This document shows, in pieces, positions 15,984 through 24,648 of a DNA stretch of 64,000 nt; within the stretch, counting starts at the first letter, position 1; each line of letters starts with the position of its first letter. Below the pieces are notes generated by a model. The model saw nothing but the letters and a program-made list of their open reading frames with translations, was not told where the DNA came from and made no database searches. The stretch spans positions 62,001-126,000 of the forward strand of contig JABTUK010000006.1 of assembly GCA_015075405.1 (NCBI GenBank). Reading direction: 5' to 3'. The DNA is from Anaerolineales bacterium. Lineage in GTDB: Bacteria; Chloroflexota; Anaerolineae; 4572-78; J111. The translations under genes were made by a program, and so were the position numbers.

Positions 15984-17027
15984 TTAATCCTGCGTCCAGG
16001 CAGAGGTTAGCCAATTAACAATGGTCGGTCCCTTTTGATTCAAAGGCTGGATTTGCTCCAGAATACGACGCTCTTGGACACTATCAATCCACAAGATTGG
16101 TCTGGCGGCGCGCGGCTCCTTTTCATTGCCGGTCAGGCGGGCCAGGGTAAAGTAGGCGCGATAATTCTTATACAAGGCCCACATCTTTTCCCACAGTTCC
16201 CCTTCCGCGTCAACCACTTTAAGCCCGATTTCTTTGGCTTCTTTCCGGCCAATCCGGTAGTGATGGGAAAAGAATTCGTCGGATAAGACATTTACAATCC
16301 GCTCAATCTGTTCTTTTTCGGTTGCGGGGTTCATGTGGCTGGACAGGGCTTTGGTAGAAATTAGCCGGGCCAGGTCATACGATTGTTGAATGGCCCCAAT
16401 GGCCAGCGGGTGAATTTTATCAAACAAAGCGCCCACAATCGCCGCTTTCGCCTCGGGCGAGGAGTCGCCCACCTCTTTTTTGATAAACTCCACACAATGA
16501 CGTAAATCCTGCGCTGAAACGGCCAGAGGCGAGCCATCCTCTTTTTGTCCGGGCAGCAATGGATGAGTGCGAGCCGGGTCTACCGGGCTTAGCTCCGATA
16601 ATGGCCCCATCACAATCTCGTCGGCGCCCATCGCCAAATGGGTGGCGGCGCTGTGGGCGAATGCCGGGATCAGGACACAAAACTTTTGGCAATACTCTCT
16701 GATTAAGGTGATTAGCCGCCAGGGCAGCTCGGTCTGGCCGCCGACGCTGTGGAGAAAAAGGTCAATTTGCGGCACATGGCCGATCTGGTGCAACTGCTCG
16801 TACACTTGCTCCACGATATCGCCGCGTAGAATGACATCCGGGCTGGCCACCAGGGTCAACAAGTGAGCCTGGCGAAGTTCTTGCAACTGCTGAATCAACG
16901 CCAGGACTTCTTCGGGTGAAGGCGGTGTCATTTCCGGTTCTGTCGCGCTGATTGCCTCCGGCGGCAGGGCTGTTTCCGGCCTAACTTCAGCGGCCTGGGC
17001 TAGTTTTGGTCTTCGTTTGGCGCACAT
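15984..17027 (-). CDS. SDH-type serine protease-like protein (ClpP/SppA fold)
   Basis: 347 residues. After a Pro/Glu-rich N terminus comes a ClpP/crotonase-like domain: DLFLHSVGGQTELPWRLITL, then IPAFAHSAATHLAMGADEIVMG with the likely catalytic Ser in AHSAAT, and LSELSPVDPA. This matches the serine dehydrogenase proteinase family (SppA-like, no signal peptide here, so cytosolic). The C-terminal third is helical and family-specific. It lies between hsdS and hsdR with the PemK-like gene just downstream. SD TAAGGA before ATG. Function in a restriction island is unknown; protein processing or abortive response are guesses. Confidence 0.75.
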   Translation of the reverse strand: MCAKRRPKLAQAAEVRPETALPPEAISATEPEMTPPSPEEVLALIQQLQELRQAHLLTLVASPDVILRGDIVEQVYEQLHQIGHVPQIDLFLHSVGGQTELPWRLITLIREYCQKFCVLIPAFAHSAATHLAMGADEIVMGPLSELSPVDPARTHPLLPGQKEDGSPLAVSAQDLRHCVEFIKKEVGDSSPEAKAAIVGALFDKIHPLAIGAIQQSYDLARLISTKALSSHMNPATEKEQIERIVNVLSDEFFSHHYRIGRKEAKEIGLKVVDAEGELWEKMWALYKNYRAYFTLARLTGNEKEPRAARPILWIDSVQERRILEQIQPLNQKGPTIVNWLTSAWTQD

Positions 17028-17076
17028 ACTTTAATCCTTATCCCCGGTGTTTTGGATATTTTTCATCCTTCATCCC

Positions 17077-17328
17077 TCATCCTCGCTTCGCGGCCTTCAC
17101 CCGCACCCGCCCGGTGAGCAACTGCTGCATCAACCCCTGCTTCTGCCGCTTGAGCGCAGCCAGCTTTTGCCCCAGCAGCTCGATTTCCTCATCGCAGGCT
17201 TGCAGTACGGCGGCGATATAGCGTTGTTCTTCAATACTTGGAAGTCTTACCTTAATCTTGGCGAAAGCATCAAACTTGAGGCTCAAAGTATCTGAAACTA
17301 AGCCTTGTGAAAAACGCCAAAATACATA
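17077..17328 (-). pseudogene. hsdS: HsdS 3' fragment separated by IS insertion
   Basis: On the minus strand the frame reads YVFWRFSQGLVSDTLSLKF...IKVRLPSIEEQRYIAAVL...LLTGRVRV, the end of the second target-recognition domain and the distal coiled-coil dimerisation helix of a type I specificity subunit. It joins the 5' fragment (18426-19448) in frame when the IS and one ATA duplication are removed. The final residues KAAKRG and the stop lie in a GGATGAA-type repeat, so the C terminus has been rewritten by repeat sequence. Confidence 0.9.
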
Positions 17329-18425
17329 AGAGTTAATTCACAATAAGACTGGTAGATATGGTAAAATAGGTGTTTCACAGTCATTGTCAGACAGGAGCAC
17401 CTATGATAATCACCGAAGAAACACTGCGAGAAGATCCAAGCTGGATTCCCTTGTTAATGGGACTGCCTGCCGACCGTTTCTGGCAGTTGGTCGAAGCGGC
17501 CAAAAAAGTTTATCCGAGTTATGAACAGCAACGTCATGAGCGCCCCGACCGAAAACGAGGGGTAGGCGGCGGACGGAAATGTGATTTACCCCTGGTCATC
17601 CGGGTGGCGTTGGTGCTGACCTATCTGCGCTTACATATCATCCAAGCGTTGGTGGCCAAATTTTTTGGGGCCAGCCAATCGGATGTGTCACGGGATTTGC
17701 GGCGCTTGTTGCCTTTACTCAAACAAGTGTTACCCTGCCCGGAGGTGTGGAAGTTAGTGGAAGCCGAGCAAGCGTTGACGGAAGAAGAGATGCTGAAACT
17801 AACGGCTTTAGCCGATGGGCAGGTCTTGATCGATGCGACCGAGCAACAAGTCTATCGGTCTACAGATAGCGCCACGCGCAAAGCCCATTTTTCGGGTAAA
17901 AAAAGATGTTTGCCCTCAAAACTGAATTCGTGACGGATGGGCAGCATGACATCAAGGCCATTAGTGAAGCTGTACCCGGTGCCAAAGCCGACAAGAAACT
18001 GAGTGACGAGACCAAAACTGTCGAGCGTTTACCTGATGGCTGTCAGGGCAAAGCGGACAAAGGTTATCAAGGCCTGGATAAACAAGTCACCCTGGTCACC
18101 TTGCTCAATCCTGAGACCGGTGAACTCCACCAAATGCCCCGCTTGAGCCTGGAAACACCGGTGAAAAAGCCCAGAGGAGGCGAGTTGACCGAAGACCAAG
18201 TTGAATTTAACCGCCAGTTGAATTCAATTCGGGTGCGCATTGAACATTGTATCGGCTGGGTCAAGAACTGGAAGATTATCGGGACTCGTTTTCGCTGTGC
18301 CCACTCAATTTACACCTTGGTGATGCAAGTCGTGGGCGGCTTGGTCAACTGGCAAACTCAGCGCTGGCAGCATGCTAAAGCGCAGATGGTTAGCTGATAT
18401 TCAATTTTTATTGTGCATAAACTCT
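17329..18425 (+). mobile_element. IS5-family insertion sequence (ISL2-like), 1097 bp
   Basis: Terminal inverted repeats of 18 bp with two mismatches: left AGAGTTAATTCACAATAA (17329-17346), right its complement at 18408-18425. Direct target duplication ATA at 17326-17328 and 18426-18428, which fits the ANA target preference I associate with the ISL2 group. It contains one transposase gene with a -1 frameshift. It is inserted into the second target-recognition domain of hsdS, antiparallel to it. Confidence 0.93.
17403..18397 (+). CDS. IS5-family transposase made by -1 frameshifting
   Basis: The first frame (ATG 17403, SD AGGAG at 17393-17397; stop 17933) carries an HTH region (FFGASQSDVSRDLRRLL) and the first catalytic Asp in LIDATEQ. 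The second frame (to 18397) carries DKGYQG (second Asp) and RVRIEHCIGWVKNW (Glu). Continuity requires -1 slippage at the A7 run 17898-17904 in GGTAAAAAAAGATG; the fused product would be about 331 residues. DDE residues are split between frames, so either programmed frameshifting/transcript slippage makes the active enzyme or the element is dead. Confidence 0.9.
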
Positions 18426-19448
18426 ATAGATCATCGGTGGAAACTTAAACAGGTAGCCCATAAAATTTACGTCAACTGAAGCCTTTGGGACACAAACTGT
18501 ATAAGCCGGACTAACGATACCCTCTAATTTTGAGACGCCTGCTCTACCTTGCCACATCCGCATTGTGTTGTAGGCAATATCACCTGGGCAAACACGCAGG
18601 TATTTCGATTTATCTTCATTCGAAGTATCACGCCGGTCAAGTGTATCTCGATAGACTATCCCTTTTTCATCTGTTACAGATAATAGGGGCAAATCAACAA
18701 AACCTGTTTCTCGGCGTTCAGTGAAAACTTCGCCCAAATGAATCTCCCGCCACTCCTCCCCCTCGAACTCCCGAAACCGCCGCCGCCCGGTGAGCAACTG
18801 CTGCATCAGAGCTTTTTTGCGGCGATGCTTGGCGGCGATGAGGCGCTCGGTCAGGGTAATGGCCTCATCCCACGCGCCCAGGATTTCGGCGATGCGGCGC
18901 TGTTCGGGGAGGGGAGGGAGAAGGATTTCTAAAGATTTTACATCAGTTTGGTTAATACTGGCTTGGGCAACTGCTTTCTTTGCCACCGTTCTAAAATGAT
19001 TGCGTGCCTGGGATGTTTGAAGTAGGTATGCTAAAAAATCTGGCAGAAGTTCGTTGTTGGTTATTCTGAGTCTCATCATATTAGACTCATAAACGGTTGG
19101 CTCAGAAATATTCTTAACTATGATGGACTTTCCAATGTGGCTAAGACTATTGACTCTATTGATCAAAATATCGTTCTCTTGAACCTTAAAACCTTCGATT
19201 TCGGATTTTTTTATAGATAAGCGTTGGAACTTTAAGCTGACAAAATTCCCTTCATTATCAAAGTTATTTATTCGGATAATGGGTACACCACTTCCGTATG
19301 CTGACGAAGGTTTGTATATACCATTCTGAAAATTATCTCCCAAAAGTTCCCCCAACTTCACTTGTTTCCACTGATTCGAGGTGTTTTTATGAGAGTGCAA
19401 AGAGCTTGGAAGATTTTTAATCACGGTATCAGAATCACGAGATGTCAT
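18426..19448 (-). pseudogene. hsdS: HsdS 5' fragment (specificity subunit interrupted by IS)
   Basis: Contains target-recognition domain 1 (WKQVKLGELL...IIRINNFDNEGN), the first conserved region LPPLPEQRRIAEILGAWDEAI with RRKKALMQQLLTGRRRF, and most of target-recognition domain 2 up to FKFPPMIY, where the IS begins. Its TRD1 is AT-rich compared with neighbours, as often seen for exchanged recognition domains. With the 3' fragment the original protein would be 423 residues, normal for HsdS. The ATG at 19448 overlaps the stop of a 27-codon upstream frame as ATGA. Confidence 0.92.
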
Positions 19449-19559
19449 AACCCTAACTCTTCCAAATAACCTGTTGGGTTATTTAATGGGTAAAATTCCC
19501 AATCTATAGGCCGAGTTACTTTACCCATTCAATCCCAACTCCCGCGAATACAGTTTCAT
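19445..19559 (-). other. Two overlapping micro-ORFs leading into hsdS
   Basis: On the minus strand, 19559-19521 encodes 12 residues (MKLYSRELGLNG). 19528-19445 encodes 27 residues beginning MGKVTRPIDW and ending GYLEELGL, overlapping the previous one and ending in an ATGA overlap with the hsdS start. Both ends resemble the hsdM C terminus (GYLRELGLN). They may be translated as a coupling chain or be remnants of duplicated hsdM ends. Confidence 0.35.
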
Positions 19560-19653
19560 TTTTTGCCTGTGGTCATTATAACTCAGCACTTGCTATTTTG
19601 CCGGCGGTTCATTACCTGTCCACCAGATGGAGCAATCAAAATGACCTACCATT

Positions 19654-19740
19654 TACCCTCACCCTAACCCCCTCCCAGAGGGAGAGGAGACACGGCCGCG
19701 ACTCCCCTCTCCCCCAGGGAGAGGGGCCGGGGGTGAGGGT
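19654..19740. repeat. CCCTCACCC palindromic repeat, copy 3
   Basis: ACCCTCACCCTAACCCCC ... GGGGCCGGGGGTGAGGGT, two nested hairpins. Its edge is flush with the TAA stop of hsdM. It lies in the 291-bp gap between hsdM and hsdS. Confidence 0.92.
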
Positions 19741-21293
19741 TAGTTTAAGCCCAACTCCCGTAAATACCCGGCCAGCTTCCCCTGCACCCCGGCCAATTTT
19801 TGCTCCAATTCCTCAATCTCGGCCTGCACCAGCCCCAGGTCAATTTCTTCCTCTTCCTCAAACGTATCCACATAGCGGGGAATATTCAGATTAAAATCAT
19901 TCTCTTTGATTTCCTCAAACGCGGCCAGGTAAGCATACTTGCTCACGTTCTGCCGTTGGCGGTAGGTGGTTAAAATTCGCTCGATGTCCGTCTCGCGCAG
20001 CCGGTTCTGGTTGGATCCCGCCTCAAACCCCCGGCTGGCGTCAATAAATAATACCCGGTTATCGGCCTTGTTGCGCTTGAAAATCAGGATGGCCGCCGGG
20101 ATGCCCGTGCCGTAAAACAGGTTCGGCGGCAGGCCGATGACTGCATCCAGTAAATTTTCCTCAATCAAAGCTTGGCGGATTTTGCCCTCCGCCCCGCCCC
20201 GGAACAGGACGCCATGCGGCACAATCACTCCCACCCGGCCGTTGTGGCTGGGGTCGGGGTAGGTGGTTTCGATCATGTGGCTGATAAAGGCGTAATCGCC
20301 CACGCTTTTGGGCGGGATGCCGCGCCAGAAACGCCTGTGCGGGTCATTCTCGGCGGTGGACGCGCCCCACTTATCCAGCGAGAAGGGCGGGTTGGCTACG
20401 ACCACGTTGAAGCGCATCAGGCGGCCCTCTTCCAGCAGGGTCGGGCTGCGCAGGGTATCGGTCCATTTGAGGTTATCCTGGACTACGTTGATGTTGTGCA
20501 GAAAAACATTCATCACCGCCAGCGCCCAGGTCGAGCCGTTGTTTTCCTGGGCGTAAATGGCGTAGTTATCGCTGCCCACCTGTTGGGCGCACTTGATCAG
20601 CAGCGACCCCGACCCACAGGCCGGGTCGCAGATGCGTTCGCCGGGCTGGGGATCGAGCAGTTGGGCTAACAAGGTCGAGACTTCGGGCGGGGTGTAGAAC
20701 TCGCCGGCCTTTTTGCCCGCGCCGGCGGCAAAGCGGCCAATCAGGTACTCGTAGGCGTTGCCGATGATGTCCATGTTGCCCACCCGCGAGGGGCGCAGGT
20801 CCAGCCGTTTGTCGGCAAAGTCGTCCAGCAGGTGCTGCAGGCGCTCGTTGCGCTGCCGGGTCCGGCCCAGGGCGGCCTCGGAGTTGAAGTCAATGTTGCG
20901 GAACACGCCGCTCAGCTTGGGCTTGTTGGCTTCTTCAATCTTTTCCAGGGCAATGTTGATGACCTCGCCCAGGTTGTCGGCGTTGCGCTGGGCGTACAGA
21001 TCGGCAAAGCGACAGCCTGCGGGCAGGACAAAACGCTCGTAACGCAACTGGCGCTCGATGCGCTCCTCGTCGCCGCCAAATTTTTCCTTGAGCTGGTCGT
21101 AGTGATCCTGCCACACATCGGAGATATACTTGACAAAGAGCATGACCAGGATGTAGTTTTTGTACTCCGAGGGGTCTACCGTGCCGCGAAAGGTGTCGCA
21201 GGCTTTCCACAGGATGCCGTTGATCTCATCCTGGCTGATGCGGCCGTTCTTGCCGTTGTCGAACAGTTTGGGTTGGGTGGGGTCAGTGGCCAT
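19740..21293 (-). CDS. hsdM: Type I restriction-modification DNA methyltransferase subunit
   Basis: 517 residues. N-terminal HsdM helical domain (LWKACDTFRGTVDPSEYKNY), then GEFYTPPEVSTLLAQLL and the SAM-binding motif DPACGSGS (223-230). The catalytic motif is NPPF (301-304), the N6-adenine type. C-terminal helices (LVQAEIEELEQKLAGVQGKL) should contact HsdS. It is the first gene of the minus-strand order hsdM-hsdS-protease-toxin-hsdR-ygjP. Methylation needs a working HsdS, which is disrupted here, so the host may be unmodified unless another HsdS acts in trans. The start ATG at 21293 has only a weak SD. Confidence 0.96.
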   Translation of the reverse strand: MATDPTQPKLFDNGKNGRISQDEINGILWKACDTFRGTVDPSEYKNYILVMLFVKYISDVWQDHYDQLKEKFGGDEERIERQLRYERFVLPAGCRFADLYAQRNADNLGEVINIALEKIEEANKPKLSGVFRNIDFNSEAALGRTRQRNERLQHLLDDFADKRLDLRPSRVGNMDIIGNAYEYLIGRFAAGAGKKAGEFYTPPEVSTLLAQLLDPQPGERICDPACGSGSLLIKCAQQVGSDNYAIYAQENNGSTWALAVMNVFLHNINVVQDNLKWTDTLRSPTLLEEGRLMRFNVVVANPPFSLDKWGASTAENDPHRRFWRGIPPKSVGDYAFISHMIETTYPDPSHNGRVGVIVPHGVLFRGGAEGKIRQALIEENLLDAVIGLPPNLFYGTGIPAAILIFKRNKADNRVLFIDASRGFEAGSNQNRLRETDIERILTTYRQRQNVSKYAYLAAFEEIKENDFNLNIPRYVDTFEEEEEIDLGLVQAEIEELEQKLAGVQGKLAGYLRELGLN

Positions 21294-21348
21294 AATTGTC
21301 TAATTTTAGCACGACTTCCCCCCTGCGACAACCCCTGGAAAATAACGT

Positions 21349-21483
21349 AAGGCAACTCCCAGAAAATAATTACTCAATATTCGTCTTGCCTGTTGCGTCT
21401 TGCGTGAGGTAAAGCAGACGGAACACGCCGCCAGAGGCACGCAAGCGAGACGCAACACGTTTTGGTTAATTTAAGTAATTTTC
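21349..21483. repeat. Degenerate nested inverted repeat around GCGTCTTGCG
   Basis: AAGGCAACTCCCAGAAAATAA on the left recalls the arm at 4373-4401. The inner pair TTGCGTCTTGCG and CGCAAGCGAGACGCAA can form a stem. AAGTAATTTTC closes it on the right. It is part of the 510-bp gene-poor gap upstream of hsdM. Confidence 0.55.
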
Positions 21484-21512
21484 AAAATCAAGATGTTATT
21501 TTCAAGGAGAAC

Positions 21513-21604
21513 ATGTCATTTCGACCGAAAGGAGAAATCTCCTAATCCGTAGTTTGCAGACAACGGCCTCAAAGATTTCTCGGCTTTCAGCCTCGAAATG
21601 ACAG
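21513..21604. repeat. GTCATTTCGA / CGAAATGAC palindromic repeat
   Basis: ATGTCATTTCGACCGAAAGG at the left and CTTTCAGCCTCGAAATGACA at the right with AGAAATCTCC/AGATTTCT inside. The same ends occur at 29928-30032 and 53353-53466, and a diverged form at 52990-53070. Confidence 0.85.
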
Positions 21605-21731
21605 GATGGCTGAGTAGGCGCAAGTTGGTGAAAAAAAACACAAGCCTTTAAACTTGAATTTGCTGATTTTGACATCTTGCCCTAAAATTTTGATTTGCCG
21701 CTACAAAATACTGAATTCATTTCAACATCCG

Positions 21732-21773
21732 GCTCCTCGAACTCAAGGATAGCGCAGATTCGAGGAGCTTTTA
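21732..21773 (+). terminator. Terminator-like hairpin GCTCCTCGAA / TTCGAGGAGC
   Basis: Perfect 10-bp stem (21732-21741, 21759-21768) followed by TTTTAGTTTT. No + strand gene ends nearby, so it may be a relic or protect against read-through into the following operon. Confidence 0.5.
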
Positions 21774-21803
21774 GTTTTACCTGGCTAAGGGGAAGGTAAA
21801 CAA

Positions 21804-21932
21804 ATGAGTGATAAACTCACAAACTCTCTGCTTGAAGCTTGCTCTGGCTGGGTCCATCTTATAGATCTGAGAGAGTGCTATGAGTGGGAGAATAAAACGA
21901 ATAGGGGAGAGCAAAGGATAACTCAACAATGA
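21804..21932 (+). CDS. Possible 42-residue small protein coupled to the aminopeptidase gene
   Basis: The frame MSDKLTNSLLEACSGWVHLI... starts at ATG 21804, nine bases after a good SD (AAGGGGAAGG, 21787-21796), and its TGA overlaps the aminopeptidase ATG as ATGA. The product would be soluble with two Cys and a charged C-terminal half. I recognise no family. The SD and the overlap argue for translation and coupling; the small size and lack of homology knowledge argue for caution. Confidence 0.4.
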   Translation: MSDKLTNSLLEACSGWVHLIDLRECYEWENKTNRGEQRITQQ

Positions 21933-23038
21933 AAACTTACCTCGAAAAAATGGCTGATGTTATCATCAACTACTCTACGGCGGTGCAGCCCGGCGAACGG
22001 GTGCTGCTGCGTGGGACCAGCCCCGCCGCCGAACCGTTGATCCAGGCGCTCTATCAAGCCGCGCTGCGGGCGGGCGGGCAGGCTTTTACCTATATTCACC
22101 TGCGCGACGAAGACAGCCTGGCCATAGAAGCGACAGGTCAGCTTGACCTGCTGGCTGCCGTTAACCCCATGCTCAAACTAATGTACGAAACCTGCCAGGT
22201 CATTGTGCGGGTGGAGGCGTCGGAAAATCCGCGGGCGCTGTCCGACTACCCCCCGGAGCGGCAAAAGGCCCGCTTGCAGGCTATGGCCGGGGTGATGAGC
22301 ATCCAGATGGAGCGAGAGGGACAGGGCACGCTGCGCCGCTGCACCACCCAGTTTCCCACCCAGGCTTATGCTCAGGCCGCCGGCATGTCGCTGCGGCAGT
22401 ACGAGCGTTTTGTCTTTGAAGCCTGCAAACTTCACCTGGCCGATCCGGTCGCCGCCTGGCAGGAGGTTGAACAGAGCCAGCAGCGCCTCATTGATTATCT
22501 GGCGGGCAAAAAACATCTGCATGCGCGTGGGCCTAACATTGACTTGCAAATGTCTATCGAGGGACGGCCTTTTCTCAATGCCACCGGCAAAATTAACTTC
22601 CCCGATGGCGAAATTTTTACCGGGCCGGTTGAAGACAGCGTCAACGGTTGGGTCAAGTTTACCTACCCGGCCTACTATCACGATAACGAGGTCATCGGGG
22701 CCAGGTTAACCTTTGAGAATGGGCTGGTGACGCAGGCTACGGCTGATAAAAATGAGGCCTTTCTCCAAAATACCCTCGACACCGACCCCGGCGCGCGTCG
22801 CCTGGGGGAGTTTGCCATCGGCGCCAACAATGATATCCAACGCTTTACCGGCTCCATTTTGTTTGATGAAAAAATCGGCGGCACCGTTCATCTGGCCGTA
22901 GGGCAGGGCTATCCCCAATCAGGCAGCACCAATACCTCTGCCGTGCATTGGGACATGATTTGTGACATGCGCGAGGGGGGCGAAATTTGGGTAGATGGAG
23001 AACTGTTCTATCGCAATGGGGACTTCTTGAAAGGATGA
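21929..23038 (+). CDS. M29-family aminopeptidase (AmpS/AmpT-like)
   Basis: 369 residues, close to the family norm of 370-410. The N-terminal domain starts YLEKMADVIINYSTAVQPGERVLLRG. The C-terminal catalytic domain has FPDGEIFTGPVEDSVNG (metal-binding Glu), GEFAIGAN, DEKIGGTVHLAVGQGYP and SAVHWDMICDM (metal-binding His and Asp). These enzymes are cytosolic, bind two divalent metals and remove N-terminal residues, and are common in thermophile-related lineages. The last residues LKG-stop are encoded by the start of a GGATGAA array, so the C-terminal tail is repeat-derived. Confidence 0.92.
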   Translation: MKTYLEKMADVIINYSTAVQPGERVLLRGTSPAAEPLIQALYQAALRAGGQAFTYIHLRDEDSLAIEATGQLDLLAAVNPMLKLMYETCQVIVRVEASENPRALSDYPPERQKARLQAMAGVMSIQMEREGQGTLRRCTTQFPTQAYAQAAGMSLRQYERFVFEACKLHLADPVAAWQEVEQSQQRLIDYLAGKKHLHARGPNIDLQMSIEGRPFLNATGKINFPDGEIFTGPVEDSVNGWVKFTYPAYYHDNEVIGARLTFENGLVTQATADKNEAFLQNTLDTDPGARRLGEFAIGANNDIQRFTGSILFDEKIGGTVHLAVGQGYPQSGSTNTSAVHWDMICDMREGGEIWVDGELFYRNGDFLKG

Positions 23039-23100
23039 AGGATGAAGGATGAAGGATGAAGGCAGAAGGATGAAGGCAGAAGGATGAAGGATGAAGGATT
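23033..23100. repeat. GGATGAA 7-bp tandem array
   Basis: About nine units of GGATGAA with GGCAGAA variants. It begins inside the last two codons of the aminopeptidase gene and supplies its TGA. ATTCACA repeats follow near 23120. Confidence 0.92.
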
Positions 23101-23152
23101 TGATGGCTTACCTATTTCATTCACAATTCACAATTCATATGGATTCTAACTA

Positions 23153-23181
23153 TTGTGGAAACTTGAGCCGTGTGTTATATT
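23153..23181 (+). promoter_or_regulatory. Candidate promoter for the AAA ATPase gene
   Basis: TTGTGG (23153-23158), 17-base spacer ending in an extended TGT, TATATT (23176-23181), about 70 bases before the start codon. Confidence 0.45.
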
Positions 23182-23253
23182 TATAAAGCGTTCTTTTAAG
23201 ATTGTTATCAGTCAGTCCGTTTTACTGCCAATTCATTTAAGGGTCCTATTGTA

Positions 23254-24645
23254 ATGACGAATGGTCAGCCTTCCCGATTGCAACCGATGCGCCTGTTAGC
23301 CCGCGAGAGAGCCAATACCCAACCGCTGCTGCTTTCCTCGCCAGATATGCCCTTTGACGGCTTTAGCGGTCCCCTCCGGCAACTGTTGGAAGAACCACGC
23401 ACCATTGAGGCGACCCAAATTCCCCAGCCTTTTCTGACCAGTTTGGCCTTGAAAATTCTCTATTTTGGCGGCTCGATGAAGGGCTGGCAGATTGCCCAGA
23501 CCATGCGCCTCCATTTTAGCGGTGTGGTTGAGCCGCTTTTGCAGGCTTTGAAGACCCATCATTTGGTCCAGGTGACCGGCGGCAGCAATCTCAATCGGGC
23601 CTCCTATCAATACGCCATCACCGATAACGGCAGTAAGCGCGCCAGAGAACTGCTGGAACGCAATCGCTATGTGGGTCCATGCCCCGTTACATTGAACCAT
23701 TATGTCAATGTAGTCAAACTCCAGGCCCAAAGCCGGCCCCTGGTCCGTGAAGCAGATGTGCAGCAGGCGCTGCGTTCACTGGTCTTATCACCAGATATTG
23801 TTGACCGAGTCGGTCCGGCGGTCAACTCGTTCAAATCCATGTTTCTGTACGGGCCGCCCGGCAACGGCAAAACCAGCATTGCTAAAATCATTGGCCGGGG
23901 CTTATTGCCGGGCAATGTGATGATTCCTTATGCCATTTTTGAAGATGGGCAGGTTATCAAAGTATTCGATGCCGAAACCCACCGGGCCATTGGCAGTGAG
24001 GAGTCTCAACTGGCCGAATCGAACCAGATGGACAAGCGCTGGCTGCGCTGTATGCCGCCGGTGGTCATCACCGGGGGTGAATTATCTTTGCAGGATTTGG
24101 ACCTGGCCTGGAGCGATACCAACCGCTTTTACGAAGCGCCGCTACAACTCAAGGCGAATGGGGGAATGTTGCTGATTGATGATTTTGGCCGCCAGCAGAT
24201 GTCACCCAAAGACCTTTTGAACCGTTGGATTGTGCCGCTGGAAGAACGCCTGGACTTTTTAACGTTCCAAACCGGGAAAAAATTCGCCGTTCCTTTTGAA
24301 ACCCTGATTATTTTCTCAACCAACCTGGACCCGGAAGCTTTGGTGGATGATGCTTTTTTGCGGCGGATTCGCCACAAGCTGGGCATTGATAACCCCACCG
24401 AAAAGCAGTTTTACGAAATATTTATCACCGCCTGCGATGAGCGCGGCATCAAGTTTGATAAAAATGTCTTCATCCACCTGCTGCGCGAGTATTATTTAAG
24501 CGTAGGCCGCCCGCTGAAAGCCTGCCATCCCCGTGATTTGTTGGACCAATTGACCGATTTTGCCACCTACCGAGGCGAACGACCGGCTATGACCCTCGAA
24601 TTGATTGACCGGGCCGCTCGTTCCTACTTTGCCGAGCTATTCTGA
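23254..24645 (+). CDS. AAA-family ATPase with N-terminal winged-helix-like region
   Basis: 463 residues. Residues about 60-145 look like a winged helix (YFGGSMKGWQIAQTMRLHF...YAITDNGSKRARELL). The ATPase has Walker A YGPPGNGKTS (about 206-215), Walker B GGMLLIDDFGR (about 304-314), sensor IIFSTNLD and the arginine-finger-like FLRRIRHK. C-terminal helices include GRPLKACHPRDLLDQL. Such proteins occur in Chloroflexota near pilus or secretion genes, but no such genes are adjacent here. Function unknown beyond ATP-driven remodelling. It converges with folE, leaving three bases between. Confidence 0.85.
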   Translation: MTNGQPSRLQPMRLLARERANTQPLLLSSPDMPFDGFSGPLRQLLEEPRTIEATQIPQPFLTSLALKILYFGGSMKGWQIAQTMRLHFSGVVEPLLQALKTHHLVQVTGGSNLNRASYQYAITDNGSKRARELLERNRYVGPCPVTLNHYVNVVKLQAQSRPLVREADVQQALRSLVLSPDIVDRVGPAVNSFKSMFLYGPPGNGKTSIAKIIGRGLLPGNVMIPYAIFEDGQVIKVFDAETHRAIGSEESQLAESNQMDKRWLRCMPPVVITGGELSLQDLDLAWSDTNRFYEAPLQLKANGGMLLIDDFGRQQMSPKDLLNRWIVPLEERLDFLTFQTGKKFAVPFETLIIFSTNLDPEALVDDAFLRRIRHKLGIDNPTEKQFYEIFITACDERGIKFDKNVFIHLLREYYLSVGRPLKACHPRDLLDQLTDFATYRGERPAMTLELIDRAARSYFAELF

Positions 24646-24648
24646 TTT

